Below, one piece after another: positions 10,210-17,952 of a stretch of 64,000 bases of DNA; positions within the stretch are counted from its first letter, which is position 1, and the number at the start of each line of letters is the position of its first letter. The stretch is from Streptomyces sp. GKU 895 (GTDB lineage: Bacteria; Actinomycetota; Actinomycetes; Streptomycetales; Streptomycetaceae). Both the position numbers and the translations under genes were made by a program. The notes beneath the pieces were generated by a model that was given only the letters and a program-made list of their open reading frames with translations, ran no database searches and was not told where the DNA came from. The stretch is from NCBI GenBank assembly GCA_002027195.1, contig MWJO01000002.1, positions 62,001 through 126,000 on the forward strand, read 5' to 3'.

Positions 10210-10794
10210 GTGAAAGAAGCCGTGCACATCGGCACGAACCCCTCGTCGAAGCCAGGCCTCCAGGAGCTGGTGGGCCGGGTGGCCCTGGGTGACGAGGAGG
10301 CGTTCGCCGCCGTGTACGACGCCGTCGCGGGCCCCGTTCTCGGGGTCGTCCGGGCTGTCCTGCGGGACCAGGCGCAGTCGGAGGAGGTCGCCCAGGAGGT
10401 GCTGGTGGAGGTGTGGCGTACCGCTCCGCGCTACCGGCCGGACCGCGGGACGGCCATGAACTGGATCCTCACGCTGTCGCACCGGCGGGCCATCGACCGG
10501 GTGCGGTCGGTGGAGGCCGCGGCCGCGCGGGAGCACAAGGCCGCCCTGCTGGACCGGACGCCCGAGTACGACGAGGTGACCGAGCAGGTCGAGACCCGGC
10601 TGGAGCGGGAGCAGGTGCGGCGCTGTGTACGCACGCTGACCGAGATCCAGCGCCAGGCCGTCACCCTCGCCTACTACCGCGGGCTCACCTACCGCCAGGT
10701 CGCGGAGGCGCTGTCGCTTCCGCTGGGCACCGTGAAGACCCGGCTGCGGGACGGACTCATCCGGCTGCGCGACTGTCTGGGGGTGACCGCGTGA
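10210..10794 (+). CDS. ECF RNA polymerase sigma factor, SigK type
   Basis: 194 residues from GTG 10210, with GGAGG at 10198-10202. Region 2 is clear (EEAFAAVYDAVAGPVLGVVR, SEEVAQEVLVEVWRTAPRY, GTAMNWILTLSHRRAIDRVR). Region 4 has TEIQRQAVTLAYYRGLTYRQ, then VAEALSLPLGTVKTRLRDGL. This is the SigK type, normally held by an RskA-type membrane anti-sigma factor. The next gene is exactly that and overlaps by GTGA. SigK factors respond to redox or envelope stress. The lipid-modifying operon that converges on this pair is a candidate target, by analogy with RpoE-ChrR control of cfa-type genes in Rhodobacter, but this is inference. Confidence 0.9.
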   Translation: MKEAVHIGTNPSSKPGLQELVGRVALGDEEAFAAVYDAVAGPVLGVVRAVLRDQAQSEEVAQEVLVEVWRTAPRYRPDRGTAMNWILTLSHRRAIDRVRSVEAAAAREHKAALLDRTPEYDEVTEQVETRLEREQVRRCVRTLTEIQRQAVTLAYYRGLTYRQVAEALSLPLGTVKTRLRDGLIRLRDCLGVTA

Positions 10795-11540
10795 CGACCA
10801 CCGATCTGCACCGGCTGACGGGCGCCTACGCCCTGCACGCGCTGTCCGACACGGAGACGGCCGCGTTCGAGCGGCACCTCGCGGGCTGCGAGGCGTGTGC
10901 CCAGGAGGCCGCCGAACTGTCCGCCACCGCGGCCCGGCTGGGACTGGCCGTCACGGTGCCGCCCCCCGGCGCCCTGCGTGAACAGGTGCTGCGCCGGATC
11001 GGCCCCGTCCGGCAGCAGCCACCGGACGGAGCCGTCCGGCCCGCCCGGGCCGGGCCCCGCTGCGCGGCCGGATGCTGTCCCGGTGGGCGCTGGCCGCCTG
11101 CCTCGCGGGCGCGCCGCGTTCGGCGGTACGGCGGTCTGGCAGCACCAGCGGGCCGAGGACGCGGCCCGTCAGGCCCGCCGGGCGGAGCAGGCGACGGACG
11201 AGATCGCCGCCGTACTGGCCGCACCGGACGCCAGGACACGGGCCGCCGCGTTCGGCGACGGGTCCACCGGCACGGTGTCGTCTCCCGCAGCAGGGACGAG
11301 GCCGTGTTCGTCGTCGCGGGCATGCCGCATCCGGCGCGCGGCAAGGTCTACCAGCTGTGGTTCGACGACGACGGCGCCATGCGGTCGGCCGGTCTGATGG
11401 ACCCCGGCCGGACCGACCAGGCCGTCCTGCTGCGGGGCGGGATCGACGGGGCCTCGGGCGTGGGGGTCACGGTCGAACCGGCGGGCGGCAGCGCGCAGCC
11501 CACCTCCGCCCCGCTCGCCCTGCTGCCCTTCCCGGCCTGA
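10791..11540 (+). pseudogene. RskA-type anti-sigma-K factor, three frame breaks
   Basis: Starts with a zinc-finger-like anti-sigma domain: LHRLTGAYALHALSDTETAA, then FERHLAGCEACAQEAAEL with the CxxC. It ends with the RskA C-terminal domain (DEAVFVVAGMPHPARGKVYQ, then LWFDDDGAMRSAGLM). Between them the coding potential hops frames. The membrane helix MLSRWALAACLAGA is in a second frame from 11072. AAFGGTAVWQHQRAEDAARQ and the periplasmic helix follow in a third. The first frame resumes near 11283. Three one-base indels (near 11055, 11100 and 11283) explain this. Role: membrane anti-sigma that sequesters the adjacent sigma factor until proteolysed. As written it would not be functional. Confidence 0.8.
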
Positions 11541-11550
11541 CCTGGGAAAG

Positions 11551-11572
11551 GGCGGCCGCACGTGCGGCCGCC
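11551..11572. terminator. Palindromic hairpin between convergent anti-sigma and hydrolase genes
   Basis: Perfect 22-base palindrome centred on CACGTG, GGCGGCCGCA then CGTGCGGCCGCC. It lies 10 bases after the anti-sigma stop and 1 base before the stop of the opposing gene. Confidence 0.6.
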
Positions 11573-11573
11573 G

Positions 11574-12293
11574 TCACAGCAGCGGCGCGTCGCCCGGCCC
11601 GTAGCACTGCCTGGGCAGCGGGTCCGGGTGGGCGGTCGGGTCCAGGAGGTGGGCCACGACGGAGGCGGCGGTGCGGTGCCAGAAACGGTGGCGCCTGAGC
11701 ATCGCATGGTCGCCGTCGCGGACCACGCCCATCGCCGCACCGGCGGCGGTGCCCCGCGCCCGCCGCACGCAGTCGGCGGAGTCGACGGGTGAGGTGACCC
11801 GGTCGTCCTCGCCGTGGAGCACCACGACCTGACGGCCCGCCAACTGGTGCACGGGCTCCCCCGACGGCCACCACGGCGCCAGCGCCAGCACCGCGCACAC
11901 CTGCGGATGGCCGGCGGCGTGCAGCGCGGCTCTGGCCCCCATCGAGTGGCCGACCAGCACCGTGGGCACCGGCCCCGCCAGTTCGGCGAGCCGGTTCAGC
12001 GCGTCGAGGGTGTCCGGTACGGGGTCGGCCCGGACGTCGTTCCAGCCGCGCAGCCGGTAGCGGACCCGGGCGAGGACGACGTCGCCGTGGGGCAGCGCGG
12101 CCTCGATCGCCCGGTGGAAGGGGCGCATGCGCAGCGCCGCCGGGTGCCAGGGGCGGGACGGGGTGAGGCCGGCCTCCCGTCCGCCGTGCAGCAGCAGCAC
12201 CGCGGCCCGGGGGCGGGACGGGAGGAGGCGGGGCACGAGAGGGCTGACGGGCGCGCGCAGGGAAGCCTCCTGGTCATTTCGGTTCCGCCGCAC
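11574..12293 (-). CDS. Alpha/beta-hydrolase
   Basis: 239 residues from GTG 12293, with AAGGAG 7 bases upstream. The fold is recognisable by AAVLLLHGGREAG (oxyanion-hole strand), the nucleophile elbow VLVGHSMGARAALH with the catalytic Ser, the acid-loop VVVLHGEDDRVTSP, and the late His in VRDGDHAMLRRHRFW. No signal peptide. It is the last gene of the operon amine oxidase - DUF1365 - CFA synthase - DUF1295 - hydrolase, so a lipid or ester substrate is plausible. The small gap to DUF1295 suggests cotranscription. Substrate not determinable from sequence. Confidence 0.85.
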   Translation of the reverse strand: MRRNRNDQEASLRAPVSPLVPRLLPSRPRAAVLLLHGGREAGLTPSRPWHPAALRMRPFHRAIEAALPHGDVVLARVRYRLRGWNDVRADPVPDTLDALNRLAELAGPVPTVLVGHSMGARAALHAAGHPQVCAVLALAPWWPSGEPVHQLAGRQVVVLHGEDDRVTSPVDSADCVRRARGTAAGAAMGVVRDGDHAMLRRHRFWHRTAASVVAHLLDPTAHPDPLPRQCYGPGDAPLL

Positions 12294-12355
12294 GGTGACG
12301 CTCCTTGCTCCGACGGTCGACGGTCGACGGTCAGCGGCGGGCCGCTGCCCCCAGT

Positions 12356-13159
12356 TCACCGCGACTTGGGCGGGCGGGGGAAGAAGCCACTGGTACGGGC
12401 CGTGTACTCGGCATAGCCCGGGCGGTCGCGCAGGTGCCGTTCCAGCAGGCGTTTCCCGCTGCCCTTCGTCAGCAGCAGGCTCATCACCACCGGGGAGACG
12501 AGGGACACGGCCGCCGCCGCGGGCTCGTCGCAGGCCAGCAGGTACAGGCCCCACCAGACGCAGAAGTCGCCGAAGTAGTTGGGGTGCCGCGTCCACGCCC
12601 ACAGGCCCCGGTCCATGATCCGGCCGCGGTGGGCGGGATCCGACTTGAACCGGGCGAGCTGGGCGTCGCCGACCGCCTCGAAGCAGAGCCCGACCGCCCA
12701 CAGCGCCGTACCGGCGAGGGCGAGCGGGGACAGGTCGCCGGGCACGTACTGCGCGGCCTGGACCGGCAGCGACACCAGCCACACCAGGCCGCCCTGCAGG
12801 AGGTAGACGGACCGCAGGGCGTACGCGTTGCGGCTGCCGGGGGCCTTGGCCAGCATCGCCTCGTAGCGCGGGTCCTCGCCGTGGCCGCGACCGCGCCGGG
12901 CGATGTGCACGGCCAGCCGCAGCCCCCACACGGCGGTCAGGGCGGTGACCAGGGTCCGGCGGGCCGGGTCCCCGTCCCCGGAGGAGGCGGCGAAGGTGAC
13001 GACGGCGACGGCCGTGAAGGCGACGCCCCAGGCGACGTCCACGATCCGGTGCACGCCCCTGCGGACGGCCACCGCGAACGTGCCGAGCATGACGGCGAGC
13101 GCCGCGGCGGCGGCGAGGGCGAGGTTGAGGGCGAAGGCGCCCCACGGGAAGTCGTTCAT
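12356..13159 (-). CDS. DUF1295 family membrane protein (steroid-reductase/isoprenylcysteine methyltransferase-like)
   Basis: 267 residues with about six or seven hydrophobic helices. The C-terminal signature RGLWAWTRHPNYFGDFCVWW, then the Arg-rich end KRLLERHLRDRPGYAEYTAR, is typical of DUF1295, relatives of 3-oxo-5-alpha-steroid 4-dehydrogenases and ICMT enzymes that act on lipids within the membrane. ATG 13159 overlaps the stop of the CFA synthase gene as ATGA, so they are coupled. With the CFA synthase, DUF1365 and the FAD enzyme it probably modifies membrane fatty acids (reduction or methyl transfer). The precise reaction is unknown. Confidence 0.9.
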   Translation of the reverse strand: MNDFPWGAFALNLALAAAAALAVMLGTFAVAVRRGVHRIVDVAWGVAFTAVAVVTFAASSGDGDPARRTLVTALTAVWGLRLAVHIARRGRGHGEDPRYEAMLAKAPGSRNAYALRSVYLLQGGLVWLVSLPVQAAQYVPGDLSPLALAGTALWAVGLCFEAVGDAQLARFKSDPAHRGRIMDRGLWAWTRHPNYFGDFCVWWGLYLLACDEPAAAAVSLVSPVVMSLLLTKGSGKRLLERHLRDRPGYAEYTARTSGFFPRPPKSR

Positions 13160-14416
13160 GGCTTGGTGAGCAGGTAGTGGTGGACGTCGAGGTAGCCGGA
13201 GCGGAAACCGGCCTCGGAGTAGGCGAGGTAGAAGGTCCACAGGCGGCGGAACGTCTCGTCGAAGCCCAGCGCCTCGACCTCGTCGGCCCGCTCGGTGAAC
13301 CGCTCCCGCCACAGGCGCAGCGTCTCGGCGTAGTGCGCGCCGTACGCGTCACGGCGGGCGACGGTCAGCCCGGTGTGGTCGCGGACGCACTCCTCGACGG
13401 CCCGCGTGGACGGGATCTGACCGCCGGGGAAGACGTACTTGTGGATCCAGGTGAAGCCGTCCCGGGTCGCGAGCATCCGCTCGTGCGGCATGGTGATGGC
13501 CTGGAGCGCCGCCCGGCCGCCGGGGGCCAGCCGCTCGTCCAGGGCGCGGAAGTACACCGGCCAGAACTCGGCGCCGACCGCCTCGATCATCTCCACGCTG
13601 ACGACCGCGTCGTACTCCCCGCGGGCCTCGCGGTAGTCGCACAGCTCGATCGAGACCCGGTCGGAGAGGCCCGCCGCGCGCACCCGCTCCCGTGCGAGGG
13701 CCTGCTGTTCGCGGGAGAGGGTGAGCGAGGTGACCCGGGCGCCGCGTGCCGCGGCGCGCAGGGCCAGTTCGCCCCCAGCCGGTGCCGATCTCCAGCAGCC
13801 GGGTGCCCTCGCCCACGGCGGCCAGGTCGAGGAGCCGGTCGATCTTGCGGTGCTGGGCCGCCGCGAGCAGGTCCCAGTTGGCCGGGAAGCCCCGGAAGAG
13901 GGCGGCGGAGTAGGTGAGGGTGTCGTCGAGGAACAGGGCGAACAGGTCGTTGGACAGGTCGTAGTGACGGCCGATGTTGGCGCGGGCACCGTCCGGGGTG
14001 TTGCGCTCGCCCTCCGGCTGCCGCAGCGCCCACAGGCGGCGCAGGCGTTGCAGCGGGGCCGGGACGAGGTCGGCGGTGTGTGCGGCGAGCACCGTCAGCA
14101 CGCCCACCAGGTCGGGGGCGTCCCACTCGCGTGCCATGTACGCCTCGCCGAAGCCGACCAGGCCCTGGGCGCCGAGCCGGGTGTGGAAGGCCTTCGCGTC
14201 GCGCACGTCCAGCAGCGGGCCGCCCCGGCCGAGCGTGGGCCCGCCGGCGAACCTGGCCCGCAACGGCAGTTCCCGCAGCGCCCTGCGGACGACGGCCTCG
14301 GTCACCGCGACGCGGGGCCACGAGACGCGTGGGACGTGCGCGACGTCCGGCCAGCGGACGGGGTCGACGGCGAGGGCGGGCCTCTGGGGGGCCGTGCGGG
14401 GCTCTGCTGCTCTCAT
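13156..14416 (-). pseudogene. cfa: Cyclopropane-fatty-acyl-phospholipid synthase, one frameshift
   Basis: SAM-dependent enzyme that adds a methylene or methyl group to the double bond of membrane fatty acids. It reads from ATG 14416, with the substrate-side motif NIGRHYDLSNDLFALFLDDT near 148-166 and the SAM motif LLEIGTGWG at about 207-215. Then it continues in another frame: ELALRAAARGARVTSLTLSR, VSVEMIEAVG, HKYVFPGGQIPS. The break is in a C5 run (13772-13776); one extra G on the coding strand restores GWGGELALR. Both halves are fully conserved, so the gene is likely intact in the organism. It is in the middle of the lipid operon and overlaps its neighbours at both ends (ATGA with DUF1295). 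Confidence 0.88.
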
Positions 14417-15225
14417 GGGGCGTTCTCCGGTGTGCGGTGGTCATGGGGGCGGGGCTGGACGGGCAGCCCTCGCAGGTAGAGGCGTATGCCGTGGACGCGG
14501 ATGGCGGCGGAGGCGAGGAGCGGGGCCCAGGGGTGGCGCAGCGCCAGCCGCAGCAGCGCCGCGCCGCTCACCGCGCGCCGGGTGCCGCGCACCGTCGCGG
14601 TCAGGGCCCGGCCGCCCTCGCGGTCCAGGTGCACGGTCAGGTCGAGGCGGTGGTCCGGCGGCGGGACGCGCATGCGGTAGCGGCCGTCGACCGGGAAGAA
14701 CGGCGAGACGTAGAAGCGCTTGTCGGCGCGTGCGGTCCCGGCCGTGTCCGGGTGCAGCAGGTAGCAGTGCCGGCCGCCGTAGGTGTTGTGCACCTCGGCG
14801 ACCACACAGCGCAGGCGGCCGTCGGGGCCGTGGCACCAGTAGAGGGTGAGCGGGTTGAAGACGTACCCGAACACCCGGGCCTGCGTCAGCATCAGCACCC
14901 GCCCGCCGTCCAGGCGGATGCCGTGGCCGGCGAGGAAGTCGTCGAGCCCGGCACGGACCGAGGTCCGGTCCCCGGTGAAGTGATCCCGCGGATCGAACCG
15001 GGCGAGCCCTCGCAGCGCCCGGGGCAGCCGGGGCGGCCGGTCGGGATCGATGAGCCACAGATAGGTGCGGTGCCGCAGCGTGTAGCGCCGGGGGGTGGTG
15101 CGGACGTGGGTGATCGTGCAGGGGTACGAGGGCGGGTGACGGGAGCGTGGCGCGGGCGGGGGATCACCCGGGCGGGCGGACACGCGGTCGGCAGGGGCGG
15201 TGGAGGTGGGGTCCGGGATTACCAC
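14413..15225 (-). CDS. DUF1365 protein, CFA-operon partner
   Basis: 270 residues. GTG 15225 overlaps the end of the upstream FAD-enzyme gene by 7 bases, and the stop overlaps the CFA synthase ATG. DUF1365 hallmarks: HRTYLWLIDPDRPPRLPR, DHFTGDR, VLMLTQARVFGYVFNPLTLY, WCHGPDGRLRCVVAEVHNTY, DKRFYVSPFFPVDGRYRMRV. The biochemical role is unknown. The family is almost always found between an FAD amine-oxidase-like enzyme and a CFA-type methyltransferase, as here. In Rhodobacter such genes belong to the singlet-oxygen response and have been linked to unusual methylated or furan fatty acids. Function by context only. Confidence 0.88.
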   Translation of the reverse strand: MVIPDPTSTAPADRVSARPGDPPPAPRSRHPPSYPCTITHVRTTPRRYTLRHRTYLWLIDPDRPPRLPRALRGLARFDPRDHFTGDRTSVRAGLDDFLAGHGIRLDGGRVLMLTQARVFGYVFNPLTLYWCHGPDGRLRCVVAEVHNTYGGRHCYLLHPDTAGTARADKRFYVSPFFPVDGRYRMRVPPPDHRLDLTVHLDREGGRALTATVRGTRRAVSGAALLRLALRHPWAPLLASAAIRVHGIRLYLRGLPVQPRPHDHRTPENAP

Positions 15226-16529
15226 GGCTCCCCCAGGGTCGCCGCCGCCTCGGCGCCGGAGCGGCAGCCGTCCTCGTGGAAACCCCAGCCGTGGTAGGCG
15301 CCCGCGAACGCGCAGACCGGGCTGTTCAGTTCGGGCAGTCGGTGCTGGGCGGCCACCGACTCCGGGGTGTAGACGGGGTGCTCGTACACCATCCGGGCCA
15401 GCACCCGGCCGGGGTCGACACGGTCGTCGCCGCCCAGCGTGACCACGTATGTCTCGGCGGCGTCGAGGCGTTGCAGCCGGTTCATGTCGTAGCTGACCCG
15501 CACCCGGTCGGCGCCGGCCTCGCACGCCGGCATCAGGTAGTTCCACGAGGCCCGGGCCCCGCGGGCGCGCGGCAGCAGGCCGGTGTCGGTGTGCAGGAGT
15601 GTGGAGTTGCGGGAGTAGCGGAAGGCGCCGAGGACCTCCTTCTCCTGCGGGGTGGCGTCGGCGAGCAGCCGCAGCGCCTGGTCGGGGTGGACCGCGATCA
15701 CCACGGAGTCGTAGGACGCGGTCGTCCCGTCGTCGGCCGTCACCTCCGCCCCGTCGGCGTGGCGGCGCACGGCCCGTACGGGGGTGCCGGTGCGGATCTC
15801 GGGGAGGCGTTCGGCGATCCGGTCGACGTACGTGCGCGATCCGTCGCGCACCGTGCGCCACACCGGTGAGCCGCCGACCGACAGCATGCCGTGGTGCTCC
15901 AGGAACCGGAACAGATAGGCCGCCGGGTAGCGTTGCGCGGTCGCGGCGTCGCAGGACCACACGGCCGACACGACCGGGGTCGTGAAGTGGGCGCGGAAGT
16001 AGGCGGAGAAGCCGTGCCGGTCGAGGAACCCGCCCAGGGTCAGGGTGTCTTCACCACCCTCGGCCAGCAGTCGCCGGGCCGCCCGGTGGAAGGCCGGGAC
16101 CTCCGACAGGAGCCGCAGATAGGGGCCGCGCAGCAGGTTGCGGGGCTGCGCGAACAGCCCGGCCGGGCCACGGGCACCGGCGTACTCGAGGCCGCACCCC
16201 TCGCACCGCACGGACATGCTCATCTCCGACTCCTGCGTGGCGACGCCGAGTTCGTCGAAGAGCCGCAGCAAGTGCGGGTAGGTGCGGCGGTTGTGGACGA
16301 TGAACCCGGAGTCGACGCGGCGCGTCCGCCCGTCGTACGCCGAGGTCAGCTCGTGGGTGTGGGCGTGCCCGCCGAGCCGGTCGTCGGCCTCGTAGAGGGT
16401 GACGTGGCGGGTGCGGGCCAGGAGGTGGGCGGCGGTCAGTCCGGCCACCCCGGCACCCAGCACGGCCGTACGCCGCACCCCCCTCGCCCTCTCCGGCGCA
16501 GGGGACACCGCCGGGGATGTACGCGTCAT
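15219..16529 (-). CDS. FAD-dependent amine-oxidase-like enzyme of the CFA operon
   Basis: 436 residues from ATG 16529, chosen because GGAAGGA is 5-6 bases upstream. The FAD-binding dinucleotide motif AVLGAGVAGLTAAHLLA is followed by the acidic strand end VTLYEADDRLGGHAH. Further blocks are RVDSGFIVHNRRTYPHLLRL, AVWSCDAATAQRYPAAYLF, and the C-terminal FAD contact FAGAYHGWGFHEDGCRSG. This is the COG2907-type oxidoreductase that accompanies DUF1365 and CFA synthase, probably acting on fatty acyl chains. First gene of a five-gene operon. The 154 bases to the divergent pobA-like gene should hold its promoter. A small CxxC (VRCEGCGLEY) near residue 105 is noteworthy. Confidence 0.9.
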   Translation of the reverse strand: MTRTSPAVSPAPERARGVRRTAVLGAGVAGLTAAHLLARTRHVTLYEADDRLGGHAHTHELTSAYDGRTRRVDSGFIVHNRRTYPHLLRLFDELGVATQESEMSMSVRCEGCGLEYAGARGPAGLFAQPRNLLRGPYLRLLSEVPAFHRAARRLLAEGGEDTLTLGGFLDRHGFSAYFRAHFTTPVVSAVWSCDAATAQRYPAAYLFRFLEHHGMLSVGGSPVWRTVRDGSRTYVDRIAERLPEIRTGTPVRAVRRHADGAEVTADDGTTASYDSVVIAVHPDQALRLLADATPQEKEVLGAFRYSRNSTLLHTDTGLLPRARGARASWNYLMPACEAGADRVRVSYDMNRLQRLDAAETYVVTLGGDDRVDPGRVLARMVYEHPVYTPESVAAQHRLPELNSPVCAFAGAYHGWGFHEDGCRSGAEAAATLGEPW

Positions 16530-16683
16530 CTCTGTCCTTCCGGGAGCCGTCATCAGGGCTGTCACCTGTGATCCGGAGCTGCTCGGGCGATGGATTGGCC
16601 CGACCGGCGGTCATCGCGTCAGGCGCCGCATTCAGGTGAATTCGGTCAAGTGGTGATCTTGTGGCCACTTAACATCCCGTCTC

Positions 16684-17941
16684 GTGACAGACAGGAAGAC
16701 CGGCGGTACGGCCGAGGTCGTCGTCCTCGGTGCCGGGCCGGCCGGGCTCGTGCTCGGCAATCTCCTCCAGGACGCCGGGATCGACTGCGTCGTCCTGGAG
16801 CGGGCCGGGCGCGCGCACGTCCAGACGCGGGCGCGTGCCGGGTTCCTGGCCGCCCACACCGTACGGATCCTGGAGCGGCACGGGCTGGCCGAGGGGCTGC
16901 GCCGGCACGGACAGGCCCACAGCACCTGCGAGTTCCGCACCGAGGACGGCCGGTTCCGGCTGGACTACAGCGGGCTCGGACGCGGCGAGCGGCACACCGT
17001 CTATCCCCAACAGCTGCTGGTCACCGACCTGTTGACCCGCTTCCTGGACCGGGGCGGACGGGTCGAGTTCGGCACCGAGGCGGTGGCCGTCGTCGACCCC
17101 GACACCGGCAGCCCCTCGGTGACCGTGCGCGAGGCCGACGGCCGGCCGGCCGGCGGCGGGCGCGGTACGTCGCCGGGTGCGACGGGCGGCACGGTGCGGC
17201 CCGGCGGTCGCTGCCGCCCGGCTCGGTGCGCCGCTACGACTGCGCCCACGGCGTCACCTGGCTCGGACTGCTCGCCGAGGCGCCGCCCAGCCTGGACGCC
17301 GTCGGATACGCGGTGCACGAGCGCGGCTTCGCCGGGCACATGGCACGCACCAGCGAGATCACCCGCTACTACGTGCAGTGCGAGCGCGGGACCCGGCCGG
17401 GGCCTGGTCCGAGGAGCGGATCTGGGACGAGCTGGCACTGCGGATGCGGACGAAGGAGTACGGCCCGCTGCACCAAGGCCCCATCGTCCAGCGGACGGTC
17501 GTCGACCTGGAGTCCGACGTGCTCGAACCGCTGCGCCACGGATCGCTGTTCCTGGCGGGCGACGCCGCCGCCCTCATCAGCCCGTCCGCCGCCAAGGGCG
17601 CCAATCTCGCCGTGCTGGAGGCGGAGCTCCTCGCCCGCGCCCTGATCGACGACCTCCGCCACGGCGACGCCGAAGGGCTCGACGCCTACTCCGCGCGGTG
17701 TCTGACGCACATCTGGCGGGCGCAGGAGTTCTCGCACTGGATGATCGCGCTGCTGCACGGCCCGTCCGGTGCGGACCGGCCCTCGCCGTTCCATGAGGCG
17801 CTACGGCAGTCCCGCCTCGCCTCGCTGCGTACGTCCCGCAGCCGACAGGACTGGTTCGCCGAGCACTACGTCGGCGTGCTGACCCCTCCCGTTCCCTTCC
17901 CCTCCCCTTCCCCTCCTCCCCTCTCCCCTCTCCCCTATTGA
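16684..17941 (+). pseudogene. pobA: 4-hydroxybenzoate 3-monooxygenase-like flavoprotein (PobA), two frameshifts
   Basis: Class A flavin hydroxylase, cytoplasmic, using NAD(P)H and O2 to hydroxylate an aromatic ring. Starts at GTG 16684. The FAD fingerprint VVVLGAGPAGLVLGNLLQDA is at 11-30. The middle part (YVAGCDGRHGAARRSLPPG, YDCAHGVTWLGLLAEAPPS, VHERGFAGHMARTSEITRYY) is in a second frame. The end (WSEERIWDELALRM, LFLAGDAAALISPSAAKGAN) is in a third. Breaks fall near 17140-17160, in a CCGG-repeat run, and near 17382-17390. The C-terminus is unusual: a Pro/Ser tail encoded by a pyrimidine tract. The following methyltransferase gene has its ribosome site on this stop codon. Close relatives acting on other phenolic acids cannot be excluded. 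Confidence 0.82.
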
Positions 17942-17952
17942 GGACTCCCCCC

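Noticed and set aside
16660..16683. TAACAT as -10 box of a leaderless pobA-like transcript
   Set aside because: The spacing to GTG 16684 is acceptable but there is no -35 and the base context is ambiguous, so I did not list it as a feature.
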